Origin: Branchiostoma belcheri
Taxonomy: Eukaryota > Chordata > Leptocardii > Amphioxiformes > Branchiostomatidae
Reading direction: 5' to 3'
DNA length: 64,000 bases
NCBI RefSeq assembly: GCF_001625305.1
Contig: NW_017804464.1
Coordinates: forward strand, 3,256,873-3,320,872
Shown: piece by piece, positions 36,801-47,700 of the stretch
Layout: the number at the start of each line of letters is the position of its first letter
How positions within the stretch are numbered: the stretch's first letter is position 1
Notes under the pieces: generated by a model
Database searches by the model: none
The model's input: only the letters and a program-made list of their open reading frames with translations
Told to the model about the DNA's origin: nothing
Program-made: the position numbers and the translations under genes

Positions 36801-39800
36801 ATCTTCTTGTTTAGCAATCTTAATCCCGGAGTCCGCAGGTCGCAGGACTATCTCCTGCCCTGAACCTTCACCCTAATCTCTCGCGGTGTGTTTCTCCGTG
36901 TCAGTAGTGTGGTTGTTTACCCACAGATTTGCGGTGTCTGCCGTGGATAAAGGTAGTACAGAACCAGGCTTAACTCTACTGGCGCCAGTAGGAATGGGAG
37001 GAAGGCTATACTGGACCTTTCCAGTCACCTCAGTACTGGGGGAGGCCTTGAAATTAACTTTTCTTCTTATTGTCCCAGCACTGTCCCAAATGATGATGAC
37101 TGTTCCAAAAATAAATTTCAATTGTCCCAAAGTGAGGATGAACTGTCCCAACCTGTTTTTCAGGAAGTATTGTATGACTTCAACTTGAAGTCAGCATTAA
37201 CCAGCTATACAGATACAGAAGTCTCTCCTTTGCATGAAACCAAATTTGTACCTTTTGACCAGAAATGGAACATTTCCTATTCACGAAAAACAGTTGTGAA
37301 GTCCACAAATTGGCATAAAAGATGACAACAGGTTGACAACAGTGTATAAGACAGGTACAAACTCTACCACCTGTTAGACTTTTATACCAGTAGATGGCAT
37401 CTTCTTGGAAACTCAAGAAGAAGCCATATGTCATATTTTCATCTGCGATAACTTGCTGCTGTCAAATATCAATATAACAAACTATTCAATCATTTGTCCA
37501 TTTATTCATCCATTCATTCATTCATTCGATCTCTTCTTTTGGAATCTTCCATAGCTTCCTTGCTGAAGGGATATGCATTAAACAATATAATGTATGGCCA
37601 TTATCATAGTCATATGTACATATAGCAGACTTTGTGTATGTTGATGCAGATTGCATAATAGTTCCAACCTTTGTTTTATGACTTATAGCTATAAAACAAC
37701 CTGCAGTTACATGCATATCAAAACCTTAAACAGACTGCAATGTTATATTGATCATACTTTAATACAAGGCATCAAAACAAAACAGGTACAATGATGATTT
37801 TTGAAACTGCAACATGTTGTAAATGTACATTGCATCCTTGTAGCATTAAAAAAACAGGGCAATTCAGCCACAGAATCTTCTATACATTTGTGTACCAGTT
37901 TTGCATTGAGTAGCAATCGGGACTATATGGCTAGGAAACACTAAGCCTTGCTTTTGCTTCATTCACAAAATGCTTAGCTATGATACTATAGTTCTTTCAA
38001 GACTACAACTTAACATAACATAAATAACATAATGACTACTTTCTGCATTCTTCAGCTTTTGCTCAATTAAGAAAAAAAGTAAGAAAAGCAGAAGACAATA
38101 CACTGTACAAGTAGAAGTCAGGACTCACCTTGTTGTATGCGAGAACTCCCAGTATGGCCACAAACATGCCTAACACGTTGGTAGAGGTGACGGGATTTTT
38201 CAGCGTGATAAGGGAGACTGTAATAACCAGGATTCGCTTGGTCGCGTTCGCGACCGAGTAGCTCAGCGGGCTGACGATGGAGATGACCGTGAAAGCCACG
38301 ATATTCTGCGCAAAGTTGCAGAAGCCGCTAGTGACCAGCAACCCCAGGATTCGAACCCAGAACCACTGGTCTTTGTCGGTCTGGAGTAGAAAGGAACACA
38401 AAGTGTTGCTGTTATTTTCTCACATACACAAGGCTGGGCATGTTGTCTTTTGTCTGTTACTACAGAAAACAGTTAATACAGTAGATCTGTAGCAGGAACC
38501 TCAAGTTCCCTGTAGCTAACATTTGGCACATTTACAAGTAAATTTGCCTGTCATCTAATGTTGTACGTTGAATCAACCCTATCCCATGGCATACTGATAT
38601 CTGTGAGGCAAAAATGCGATGTTGCTGATGGAAAATGGTTGATTGTTTCATATCACAGAGTGTTTCTAGCTATTTATTGCTGGTACAAAGAAAAGACTTG
38701 TTTGGGGGCTATTTCAACATTCACTAGTGTGCCTGCCAGCTTACATTGTTGATTGGACTGGGAAGATATGGATGTTGTACCCCTGTGTTAGTCCATTATA
38801 TTATACAGATTGTTTGGCCATAGTATATAAACCTCTTCATTCTGATCTGTGCACTGTTCAACATTGCAATAGGAATCAAAAGCAAAACAAAAGCATTGAC
38901 AAAAATAAAACAATTAATGTTATCTTCTTCAGTTCAATAACAGGCAAGTGCATGCCTATGCTACAATGCCATACTACAGCAATAGGAAATGAAAAAGTAC
39001 ATGTATACATGTATTTCTGAGAAACTACAATCGTTGCAGTGACACAGCATGCAGGCTGGACATGTTGACTGTAGGGTTAGAAGTTTCCCTCCCTAAAAGT
39101 AAAACCCATGTCAACTCAAACAGGACTGAAGTATCAGTGGTCAACCTGGTACACAACTGTGGTCCTTACAGAAACAAACCATAGTCTTCTGTGACCAAGT
39201 TTGGACAGTCTGAAGTAATTAGCTCATTCAGGGAATACCTGGTACATGTACTACAATCTAACAGATAACAGGGGGATAGGAGTTAGTGCATCTTGGCCTG
39301 GGTGAGCTATATTCTAATTCACCAATTGAACCAACTAATTGGACCAACTACTTGCTACCTAAATCCTAATTGAAAGCAAAAAAAAAGAAAACTTTGATAG
39401 CTTCTGACAGTCCTCAGTTACCAGACTAACTACGCTGGCTATATATAGGAGAATATTTGCAAGGGGAGTTTGGCTGCTTCGGGGCTTGACAGGCCGCTAA
39501 TCGGAGTGCAAGAACCAACTTTCCGCAGACTGACTCCCCTGGCCAATTTTACTCTCCTTTTTGCCAAATTCTACAATCCCTATTCCCGTAGAAAGGCCTG
39601 ATGGAGGCTAATCATCAGTATCTTTTATACCACTATGTACTTAGCCCAGGTCATATACATTATATACTATGGCACAATTATTGCAGAAAGAAAACCTTAG
39701 GTGCATCATATGATGTATGTGGCCAGGGCTTTTGAAAAAAAAAACAGAGGAATTTCACCAGCAAAAAGTACTGTTAGAGATTTTGTAAACAAGAGCCAGA

Positions 39801-42800
39801 AGAAGGAGATCAGATGAATATATTTTGGCAATATTGAAGAGATTAGAAGTAGATTAGGATGTCTGACACTCATACAGTGTAACCTTCTCCCTACTAAGTA
39901 ACCCCAAAACTAGTAAAATGTGATACTAAAATGCTACCTTAGCAAGACGAAGGGAAATGTTATTGATACAGATGTCAAACACAACTAAAGCTACAAGCAC
40001 AGCTGCTACTTTCTTAGGTAAAAAAAAAGCAGGTACGTTTCCACAGACGAACCCTTCACACTTGCAATGTTGAAAACAAAGGCTCTTCCATCCTCTAAGT
40101 GAATTGCCCATCCAATTATAGTACTTGACAAAATGATCTTGAGGGTCTCCATTTAGCCAATGTGCCACCGTTTGAGCACTTAGGACACTTGGTTTCGAAC
40201 ATGGAGGTGGTGGGTTACAAGAGAATCATGTTATCTTAGCACAGATGGCAGAAAATATTCTCTCAATACACCAAAACCTGGCTGTATTTTCTTTTCCCCG
40301 CACAAGGCTAAAAGCATTGGAACAATATTGCATCCGTTGAGAGGCTTGGGCAGGCTTAGCCCCCCTTTAATGGAACGTATCAATTTTCAACGATGGCCTG
40401 TGCTACATGGCTTTTAGCAAGGGAGTGGATGCTTGGGGCTCTGTCTGCCCGGTAAATACGCCACTCCACGAACTACGGGACTGTGCAAAAGTAAAGCTCG
40501 TGTTGGTTCTGCGCGTCTGAAGGGGCGTTGGGCCGCAGACCGTGCACGTTCCCCCCGAAAAAAGGCGTCTACCCCTTTGCAGTACCGTGTAGTCACGTTC
40601 AGATAAGACTAGGATGAAAGGCATTCCTGCTAAATGGAAAATGTCACTTTTAGTTTCCATCATACTATGTGCAGCATGGTAGCAAATGGAGTCTATAGTC
40701 ATCAAACAATGACCACTTGATATAGACATTATGAAATGTGGAATCTCTCACAATTTTTGAAAAGTTTATAATTGCTAGAGCTACACATAACAGCAATAAA
40801 ATATCATAGCATAGCAGAAAGCATGGTCTTTTAAATGTGCGAAACTTTACATGTACATCTATGTGTTACAAGTTCAGAATGCATGAATGTGTTTGCAAAT
40901 AATAACTTTTTTTCCTATCAATGGTTTCTGTGGCAGCATTTTCTTTCCATCCTATTTGATGAATGTTCTCTCGTACCTAGGGTAAATTCCTTTTGTGAGC
41001 TGAGGGCACCAGTTTTCAATATTTGGTCACAGTACCTTACATTTCAGATTGAATTCAAACACTGTCACCAAGGGGAGCAGTTTACCATGATCGATGACTC
41101 ACTAATTTGTTTCAACACCCAACAATCTTCCTGACATGAGAGAGCTGTACAGCCAGGTGCTATTTCACACAGAGTTGTTAGGGGGCGCAAGTGACTACGA
41201 AACAGTGAGTTACTGTAGCTGCTTCTGCCTAGCAAGGTTTCCCTTTCTGAAGCAGTGCATAACTACAATAACTTTGCTTAACAATGCTTGCTCTTGTTGG
41301 GTATAATGACTTGTGTACAATAGAAGTCTTATTTTCCATAATTTATTGTCCTGAAAATATCAACAGAACAGGTATAGTTGCTACAACTTACCAGCCTCCC
41401 TTCTGACCAGAGAAAGCAGTACAGGTATCAAGAAAGCCTGTGGTCAGTTGCTGTTTCACAACAAACTGCTAGAGGGAGTTGTCACTACAGCAACTGTAAC
41501 TTACCAAACTTTCTTCTGTCAGGAACCTGCTGCCATCCATGATGATCCAGATGGGCAGAAGGAAGAGTGTTGCCAGTTTTCCCAACACATGTAAGAGCCT
41601 CAAGTGATGCATCCCTGTCTCCCTTAGTGCCTGGGGAATTGGGAAAGAACAAAGCACATGTTTTCAAACCAGCATGTGCTAAGCACAATGTACTGCACCT
41701 GCAAGAAACCAGGATTTTTCACCGTTTTCGTTGGATGTTTGGTTAACGTTGGATCAGAATTTTGCCTGTTGCAGACAATATCTTTAATGACACAAAGTTT
41801 GGAAATTACTGATGGGATCTTAATCTTATATGTGCGAATACGACCTCATATGAGATGTTCTGCCAAAGACTTAACTGAATTTCCACTGTAAATTCACTCA
41901 CCTTTTTGGAGAAAATATTTTGTAGAGCAAATGTGATTGTCGCCGATAGGGCACTAATTAAGCCAATCAGATCAAAGGACAGCTCTGTCACCGTGGCAAC
42001 CAGCACACCCAGGACGATGGGCATGAGTGAACAGTACACCTGTGGGAAAGGCACAGTATATAATTGTGTTACCTGGAGCAACAACAATGAGCGACTGTGC
42101 TAAATCAAGGAGCTTGTGGAAGCTCCTTGGCTAAATTGAGATACAAATACTGTGAAGTGTGATTACTTCTGGGTATGGAAGTATTGTTTTGGGTAGATGA
42201 GCTGTGGGTTTGTGTGTCTGTCTGGACGATAGTACTAGTAGTTTGACGGCATGTGAGTGGAGGGAAGCTTGACAGCTTGACAGGAGGTCAAAAGATCAGA
42301 CACAGGAAATGGGGTGAACTTGAGGGTCACGAAAACCCAAAGTGTGATATTTTAGCTAGCTGTCAGTCTGCCGCCGTGCCGCGTGCCTGCGAAGCTGGTG
42401 TGTTATGCCGAAGGGCGGTTATACCGGCTAAATTGATACAGATACAAAAGTTTGAAATCCCTGATTTTTTAATAGATCATCTAGTGGCATGTGTGGAGAA
42501 GAATTTTTTATCATGTGTATTTTGGAATCACCAGATGAGTGTAGTAACTTACCTTAGTTGTTTGCTTTTCTCTCATTATTAGTCTGGAGAGAATAACTGT
42601 AAATATGGGCATCGTAGCTTTCACTGGAAATAGGAAAAAAATCACAACATTACTAAAATCACACCATTGACATTATTTCATAAATTCAATGATTTCATTC
42701 TTTATTGATATTGATATTATTTCACAAATCAGCTGATAATTATAGATTTTTACAGAGAGAAATCCCTTCACTCAGAAGAAGATACTAGTGATGGAACCAC

Positions 42801-43341
42801 CTTTCCTCTTCACAATCAACTTTTCCTCCTATAAAATATTTCACAATATCCATCACATTAATAAGTAGCAGCAGCCCAAAACCTCAGTTTGAGTAGTCTA
42901 GACACTGTTGTCTATTACTAGGGGAACAAAACATATGGTCCCAGTTGATGCTGACTTGCGGGTATCGTAACTGTGGTAGATTGATACCAAACTTCATCAA
43001 ACCTCACCTGTGTGTGCGTATGACACCGGCACCTTCCATATACTAACGTGAGCGGACACGGAAGCCCAGAACTTCCCCACGGCCAGCGGTACGATCATCT
43101 TCATGTAGTAGCCTGACTCAACTGGTTTCTGTAGGGGGACGCGCCACATCCGCATGATGGGGCCGAGATACATGCACACGGACAGCACGTGCATCATGGA
43201 CACCGTGATCGGGTACGGGAAGTCATTCAGCAGCAGCTTATTGATCACATTACCGCCGGAGCTGATCGTGAACCACACGGAACACAGGAAAACGATGCGG
43301 ACGGCTTGCCGGTACAGCTCCGTCTTCTCCCGGTCGACCAT
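24885..43341 (-). CDS. SLC35E1: SLC35E1-like solute carrier (6 coding exons, complete, with a 13-kb last intron)
   Basis: Exons (minus): 43341-43008, 42623-42553, 42039-41902, 41630-41505, 38380-38129, 25154-24885. All splice sites are GT/AG and phases agree (1, 0, 0, 0, 0), giving 396 aa against 410 in human. The triose-phosphate/nucleotide-sugar transporter fold is clear: [135 protein letters not shown]. About ten TM helices are expected. The remote last exon was assigned because it joins in phase as [20 protein letters not shown], matching the start of the human tail, and ends RTYMDV. SLC35E1 is an orphan member of the nucleotide-sugar transporter superfamily, probably secretory pathway; its substrate is not known to me. 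Start ATG lies in AAGATGGTCGACC; no earlier in-frame ATG was seen. Confidence 0.92.
26202..26389. mobile_element. Family B MITE with 9-bp target duplication
   Basis: GTCTAGTGT at 26193-26201 and 26392-26400 flanks an element that starts AGCCTCTACCAGGCTTCGGG and ends GGCCTGGTAGAGGCT. Inner arms include CAGATAACATGACAGGGGAG and CCAACTCCGCTGGCATATAA. It is the same family as 14970-15148 and 28273-28469. Confidence 0.88.
26991..27165. mobile_element. Family C MITE with 9-11 bp target duplication
   Basis: CATTTCTACTA occurs at 26981-26991 and 27166-27176. The element between has ends CTCTCCAAG and CTTGGAGAG. Long arms (GGCTTATTTTTGGCTTTTTA; GCCTAAAAACCCGCCAAAAA followed by TAAGCC) are shared with 24622-24816. 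Confidence 0.87.
28062..28260. mobile_element. Family A MITE, direct orientation
   Basis: It begins AGCCTCCACCAGGCCTTCCT followed by ACGGGAATACGGATCGTAG. It carries GGAGAGTAAAATTGGCCAGG and ends near TAGCCAGCGTAGTTAGTCGG. It matches 12916-13116 in direct orientation and 39421-39609 inverted, and lies only ~12 bp from a family B copy. Confidence 0.75.
28273..28469. mobile_element. Family B MITE
   Basis: Ends AGCCTCTACCAGGCTTCGGG and CTGAAGCCTGGTAGAAGCT. Inner arms AATAGAGAGATAACATGCCA followed by GGGGAGTTGGTCC, and GGACCAACTCCCCTGGCCAA. The flanks share an imperfect AGACTTA/AGACTAA. Confidence 0.8.
29967..30008. repeat. Dispersed tail-like repeat (possible LINE 3' end)
   Basis: TTTATTGCAAATTCATGCCC followed by GGAGGCTAATTGCAA closely matches TTTATTGCAAATCTATGCCT followed by GAGGGCTAACTGCAA at 5527-5567. 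AACTTTATTGCA also occurs near 7967. Such short shared 3' segments fit truncated retroelement ends. No reverse transcriptase frame is present. Confidence 0.4.
30706..30924. mobile_element. Palindromic GC-rich MITE-like element
   Basis: TAGCCTGGTATCCAGTCTTA followed by TCGTGGTTGGGG at the left is mirrored by CCCCAACCACGATAGACTGG followed by ATACGAGGCTA at the right. The centre is GC-rich (CCCCGCCCGCC and GGGGCGGGGG). No coding frame is convincing. Confidence 0.75.
32497..32587. mobile_element. Truncated family C MITE (5' half)
   Basis: ACTCTCCAAGCAGAGGCTTG, GGGCTTTCTTTTTTGCACTG and GTATCTTTTTTTACGCC match the left arm of 24622-24816. The right arm is missing. Confidence 0.75.
33064..33144. mobile_element. 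Short palindromic element, copy 2
   Basis: GCCTGGGTACCATCCTC and GAGGATGGCACCCAGGC are inverted around CAATAGGGAGCCGACAG. It is the same family as 8276-8348. Confidence 0.65.
35658..35760. repeat. Three-copy ~28-bp tandem repeat
   Basis: CTGGGAAAGAGAGCTGCACT, CTGGGACAGAGAGCTGCACC and CTGGGGCAGAGAGCTGTTCC repeat in tandem, each followed by a TGTT-type spacer. Confidence 0.75.
37043..37200. mobile_element. Partial copy of the 13146-13515 repeat
   Basis: It contains GGCCTTGAAATTAACTTTTC, TTTCAATTGTCCCAAAGTGA followed by GGATGAACTGTCCCAA, and GTATTGTATGACTTCAAC, in the same order as at 13146-13300. The right end is not preserved. Confidence 0.65.
39421..39609. mobile_element. Family A MITE, inverted
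   Basis: It begins CCAGACTAACTACGCTGGCT and ends CCCGTAGAAAGGCCTGATGG followed by AGGCT. GCAAGGGGAGTTTGGC and CTCCCCTGGCCAATTTTACT lie inside. It matches 28062-28260 in reverse and lies in an SLC35E1 intron. Confidence 0.75.
41660..41890. mobile_element. Third copy of the 6872/7147 element family, reverse orientation
   Basis: CATGTGCTAAGCACAATGTA followed by CTGCACCTGCAAGAAACC, then CAGAATTTTG, AAGTTTGGAAATTACTGATG, GGATCTTAATC and ATGTGCGAATACGACCTCAT follow in the order expected for the reverse complement of 7147-7385. It is in an SLC35E1 intron. Confidence 0.65.
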
Positions 43342-44748
43342 CTTGGATGCCGCCACCACGCAGGTGCGAGCGGAATGAAGCGCGCTGATTGGCTGAGCGG
43401 CGGGGATCCGGTTACAGGCGAGCCGACAACGTGGCTGACCTCCGCTGACCTGTTATGGTGCATGACGTCATCATGACGTCAGCTGAGGGAGTCCCCTCAT
43501 CCCGGGACCCGGTTGTCCTGGTGACAGCCGCTGCCATGGCAACCGTAGGGAGGCTGTGTCATACCAATCGTCAATAAGCTACCCAGTCCGATTAATCGTA
43601 CAAAACACTTTGGATAAGTGTTGTCGGCTCTGGGAAAGAAACTATAAAGAACATTTGGTGTAAAGTTAAACAGATGCAAAATAATTTTGTTGCCGGATAC
43701 GCGAGTTTATTCTTGGGCATCACCCCTATTGAACGGACTTCTAGAGTGCATAACGTTTAATATGTTTGAGAAATTGGACCATTATACAAAATGTATTGTG
43801 TTGTATGTAGCCAATGAACACGTGCTTTGCCGAATGATCAGACATGACATAAAAACAGGGCACAATATGTTTTAATGAATGACCTTTCTGTCCTTGCTAC
43901 GACCATATAAAATCCCCCAAGACCCCATCCCTTTGAGTCCTAACTCCATTAGGAAAATTAAAGCTCATTTAGTGTAAATATCACTGTTGTGTTGGCAGAA
44001 ATAGGACACTTATGTACGCAAACTGACGTATGTCTTAGTGCAAATACTCCAGGTTTGTTTTGCACGTACACCACCGGAAAACTGTCAAAACTTAAAGATG
44101 ACAGATTGCAATTTCTCGTTATTATATTTCATACACAACCAACGTGCCTTGTGAGAAGTTGCCTATTGTAATTAAAGGAAATGTAATTAACGTAAGTGAC
44201 GTCAGCTTATCAATCATTAATACAAAAAAGCCTGTCAGAATTTCACGATGTTTTTGCGTATGTGTGTGCTTTGAGTCAGACTTATCCTAACAATATTGTG
44301 TGGCGGGGTAAGAGATTTCTCGTGTGCGAAAGAGTACGGCTAAGGTATAGACAGTTCTAAAGCCTTTTTCAGGCCTTAAGAAGAGCAGTGGGCTATGACT
44401 GAGGTCTAGGGCACAGCGTTGGCAGGCGACCGCGGTCTTTTACCTCCCCAACCGAAGTAAGGTGCCAATTTAAACAAGAGTGCAGGGAGGAAAAATTCTA
44501 CTGTCTGATTGAGATTTTATCCCAGTCTGAATGTTTGAGTCTCGGTTTACCCTGGATGCCAGACTCCGTGGGTTTTAGTGTGTAATATATATATACCGCC
44601 CTCCCCGACATACTGGCCTCCCCCACGTACGGGCTCGACTCCCCCGCAGCGGTAGATAGGCGGGCGAAGGGCTCTTGGCAGCCGAAGGGAAACTGCTCAC
44701 GGCCCGATACTAGTCTGGCAGCCAGGGTAAGTCTCGGTGTACGGTGAA
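43342..44748. other. Divergent intergenic region between SLC35E1 and the ankyrin gene
   Basis: The two genes are transcribed away from each other, so 43342-44748 holds both promoters. TGACGTCATCATGACGTCA (about 43463-43481) is a double CRE/ATF-like site ~120 bp upstream of the SLC35E1 start codon. A GT donor-like GGGTAAGTC near 44725 may belong to a leader exon of the ankyrin gene. No other feature is seen. Confidence 0.5.
43463..43481 (-). promoter_or_regulatory. Paired CRE/ATF-like sites upstream of SLC35E1
   Basis: Two TGACGTCA octamers, separated by TCA, lie ~120 bp before the SLC35E1 start codon. The octamer is the full palindromic CRE. Regulation by ATF/CREB proteins is inferred from the motif only. 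Confidence 0.45.
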
Positions 44749-47700
44749 ATGTCTGTAGCGGCGGCTCTAGAGAAGGGGAACTACCGGCACCTGGACCTGT
44801 TGGTGCGGGCGGGGCTGAACGTGGACACCGCCACCGAGCGCGGGCAGACCCCACTCATTCTCTGCTGCTACATCGAGGACGAGTCCAGAGGACAGGTGAG
44901 GTGTCATACTCATCGGAAATTCAAACTCTACTGGATAAATTTCGGAAAATAATTTCAGGACAAACACCACTCGTCTTCAAAATTGCAACATGATGTACAC
45001 CATTTACCATGGTGAGAGACGTCTTGTCCCGGTCATTGACCTTATTGGTTTGGAGAATTTAGAAAGAGGAAACCGAGGAAAAACGATATGTTTTCCTTTG
45101 GTTAACATAATCAAAGTTCATCTAGTCGGTAAATTACTTAATGACTGCGGTTGAAAATAAGTGTTGATATCCAATAATGATGTAACCCGTTTCTATGACA
45201 CACAGCACTGTGCCCACCTGCTGCTGAGCCGTGGAGCTGACGTGGGACTGGCGGACCCGTCCAGACGGAACGCCCTCATGCACGCCTGTCTTACCGGCAG
45301 GCGCCGCCTGGTGGAGCTGTACCTACAGCCCGAGTGCGTCGACTTCGACTTGGTCGCGAAGGACAAGGACGGCAACACTGCCCTACATCATGCAGGTATA
45401 GGCGGGGACCTTTTCTTGCCATGCATGGCAATTTCCTTGATAGCATAGTTTACCGTGTATGTTTCAATGTAATACTTCTGGCATTAGTACATGTGTTGTA
45501 CATGTATGGATTTGGAACTGGTTCAAATTTTGCTTCGTTACGAAGAAAAAAGACATACCAATATATGCTAGTCCTCTGTTTTATATGTATTTTCTGACAT
45601 ATAAAGTTCAATTTGTCTCCTGCCCCTTTTAAATTAACAAATTATCCAAGTAATCTATTTGTATCGTCAGTGATATCCAGGTAATAAGATACGCCCAAAA
45701 AACAACAGTTACTCATGACAAGCAACTGGATATCATATTCATAAATTCCAAAATCATATCCAGTTGCTTGAGTAACTGTTTTTGGCGTATCTATTTGTAT
45801 CCTAATCTATTTCTAAGCAATAAGTTGAGAACCAAAACAAGTACAATGTATCATGATAATTCATAACTGGTAGTTTTTATGAATTCTGTGTACATATAAT
45901 CATCAGATATTTAAACATCAAAGTTTGTACATGTACAGTATTGTCAGGTAATCCCGACATTGTGCGGTCAATGACCCGTGCCCTCGGCAAGTTTCACCTG
46001 GGAACGAGTGAGCCCAACAACCTGGGACTGACACCCTACGGGCTGGGCCGTAAACTGGGATTCCAGGAATGCTGTCACGTGCTTTCAGAAGGTGAGAGTC
46101 ACTCCATTATCATACGTTAGGACACACATAATGTACCCAATAAGTTAAGTAATCTCCAAGCAGATCTTTTGGTAGGGGTAATTAAGACAGTATCAAATTG
46201 GCCAGTTTGCAACCATTTCCCCACCCAAGATCTGCTTGGAGATTACCCAATAAGGTCATAGACAGTGCTTGCATCGTCCTTTTTTGTTTGTTGATACAAG
46301 TCAAAAAATATTATTGGTAATTATAAGCTATATTTGTATAGGCGTTTGACAGAGAGAAGTTCAAATTGTATACATTTGCATAAAAAAAACCAATCTCATT
46401 TGACCTATTTTAAGAATTTTAAACACAAAACTCTGCATGCTATACACCAGGCTCTCAAAGAGATGTTCAAATGTCGTATCTTTTTTTATATATATATTTC
46501 ACAAGATGTGGTGACGGCACACTCAAGATTTTCAACTTATATTAATGCCGCCACCAACACAGGGGACAGTACAATACTCATTTTCACCTGAGCAAAGTGA
46601 GGAAAGTCGTGTAAACTGCCTTTCCCGAGGGCACAAGATCGATGGCATGTTAGGACTCGAACCCGGGACCTCTTAGTTCCGAGTCGAGCACTCTGTCGCT
46701 ACGCCACACGACCCCACTTGTCGTATCTTGTAAACATCATGGACGTACGTGTACTTATCAGTTGTACCTGTACATCTCTATACACTGTCCCTTGGAACAA
46801 GCTACTGCTATGTAGCCGTCAGGTGTGAGTGTTATTCCGTGAGGACATTTACCTTTAACTGTCATCACAGTCCGTATGAACGTCCCGTCAGGCCTGAACA
46901 CCTGTACACGGCCACTTTCATAGTTCACTACAATGATGTTACCTGCCCGGTCTAGCGTTATACCCATTGGACTTCGGAACTGTCCCTCGCCCTCACCCTT
47001 CTCACCGAAACTGAACTTGAATTCCCCCTCAAGGTCAAACACAAACACTTTGTTAAAAGTGTAGTCGGTGACAAAAATCATGCCACGTGACTCATCCACT
47101 GCTGTGAACCGTGGTTTCTGCAGCTTCCCCTTGCCGATCTCTCGGATGAGACTCCCATCATACTGCAGGAGGAAGCAGGATTGTTCAGAGATATCTGCCA
47201 CCACCATTCGACCGTCCTTCAGTACTGTTATCCCAAGTGGCTGTTTCATGCAGCCAGGACTGAATGTGTTCAGAAGTTTGCCTTCCTTTGAGTAACATCT
47301 TACTCTGTAATTGTTGCCGAACGACGTCACTAGAAACCTTCCATAAGAGTCCACATCAATATCGTATGGCAACTTGCCTTCAACTGGGAATGTGCGCAAA
47401 GAGTGTCCCGTATTTAAATCGAATATCTGAACCCGCTTGTTCCGCTGTTCCACCACAGCGATGTTGCCGTCTTGATCAACCACGACCCCTGCCGGCATGT
47501 CCAGCTCCCCCACCCCACTACCCTGCTGTCCCATAGTTAACACAGGTGTGTGCCTACTCTGCACTTCAATGTCAAACGGACTTCCTGCCACCTCTTTCGA
47601 GTTAACCTTGACCTCTAACCTGTGGTTGCCCGTGACCTTGGGTACGTACGAGATTTCCCACACGGCCCCGCTCGTCATTTGTAGTTGCGTCTGTAGGCTT

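Larger units (their letters stand above)
25155..38128 (-). other. Last intron of SLC35E1 (~13 kb), rich in mobile elements
   Basis: It runs from donor AACAAG|GTGAGT to acceptor TTTGCTGCAG|GCAAAA. It holds at least six MITE copies (26202, 26991, 28062, 28273, 30706 and a half copy at 32497), a palindrome at 33064, a repeat at 37043, and a probable LINE-type tail at 29967-30008. The tail sequence CTTTATTGCAAATTCATGCC followed by CGGAGGCTAATTGCAA resembles 5527-5567. Open frames such as 29575-29895 (minus) and 30866-31300 (minus) match nothing recognised. 31000-32450 and 33200-35600 show nothing else supportable. Confidence 0.7.

Noticed and set aside
37500-37530. CATT microsatellite
   Set aside because: Only about four to five units; too short to be notable.
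40130-40220. A second tRNA-like stretch (GGTTTCGAACATGGAGGTGG)
   Set aside because: Only a B-box-like string is present; no convincing A box, body or tail.
46621-46716. A tRNA gene on the minus strand
   Set aside because: It has A and B boxes but no proper acceptor-stem closure, is followed by a SINE body, and carries target duplications; it is the head of a SINE.
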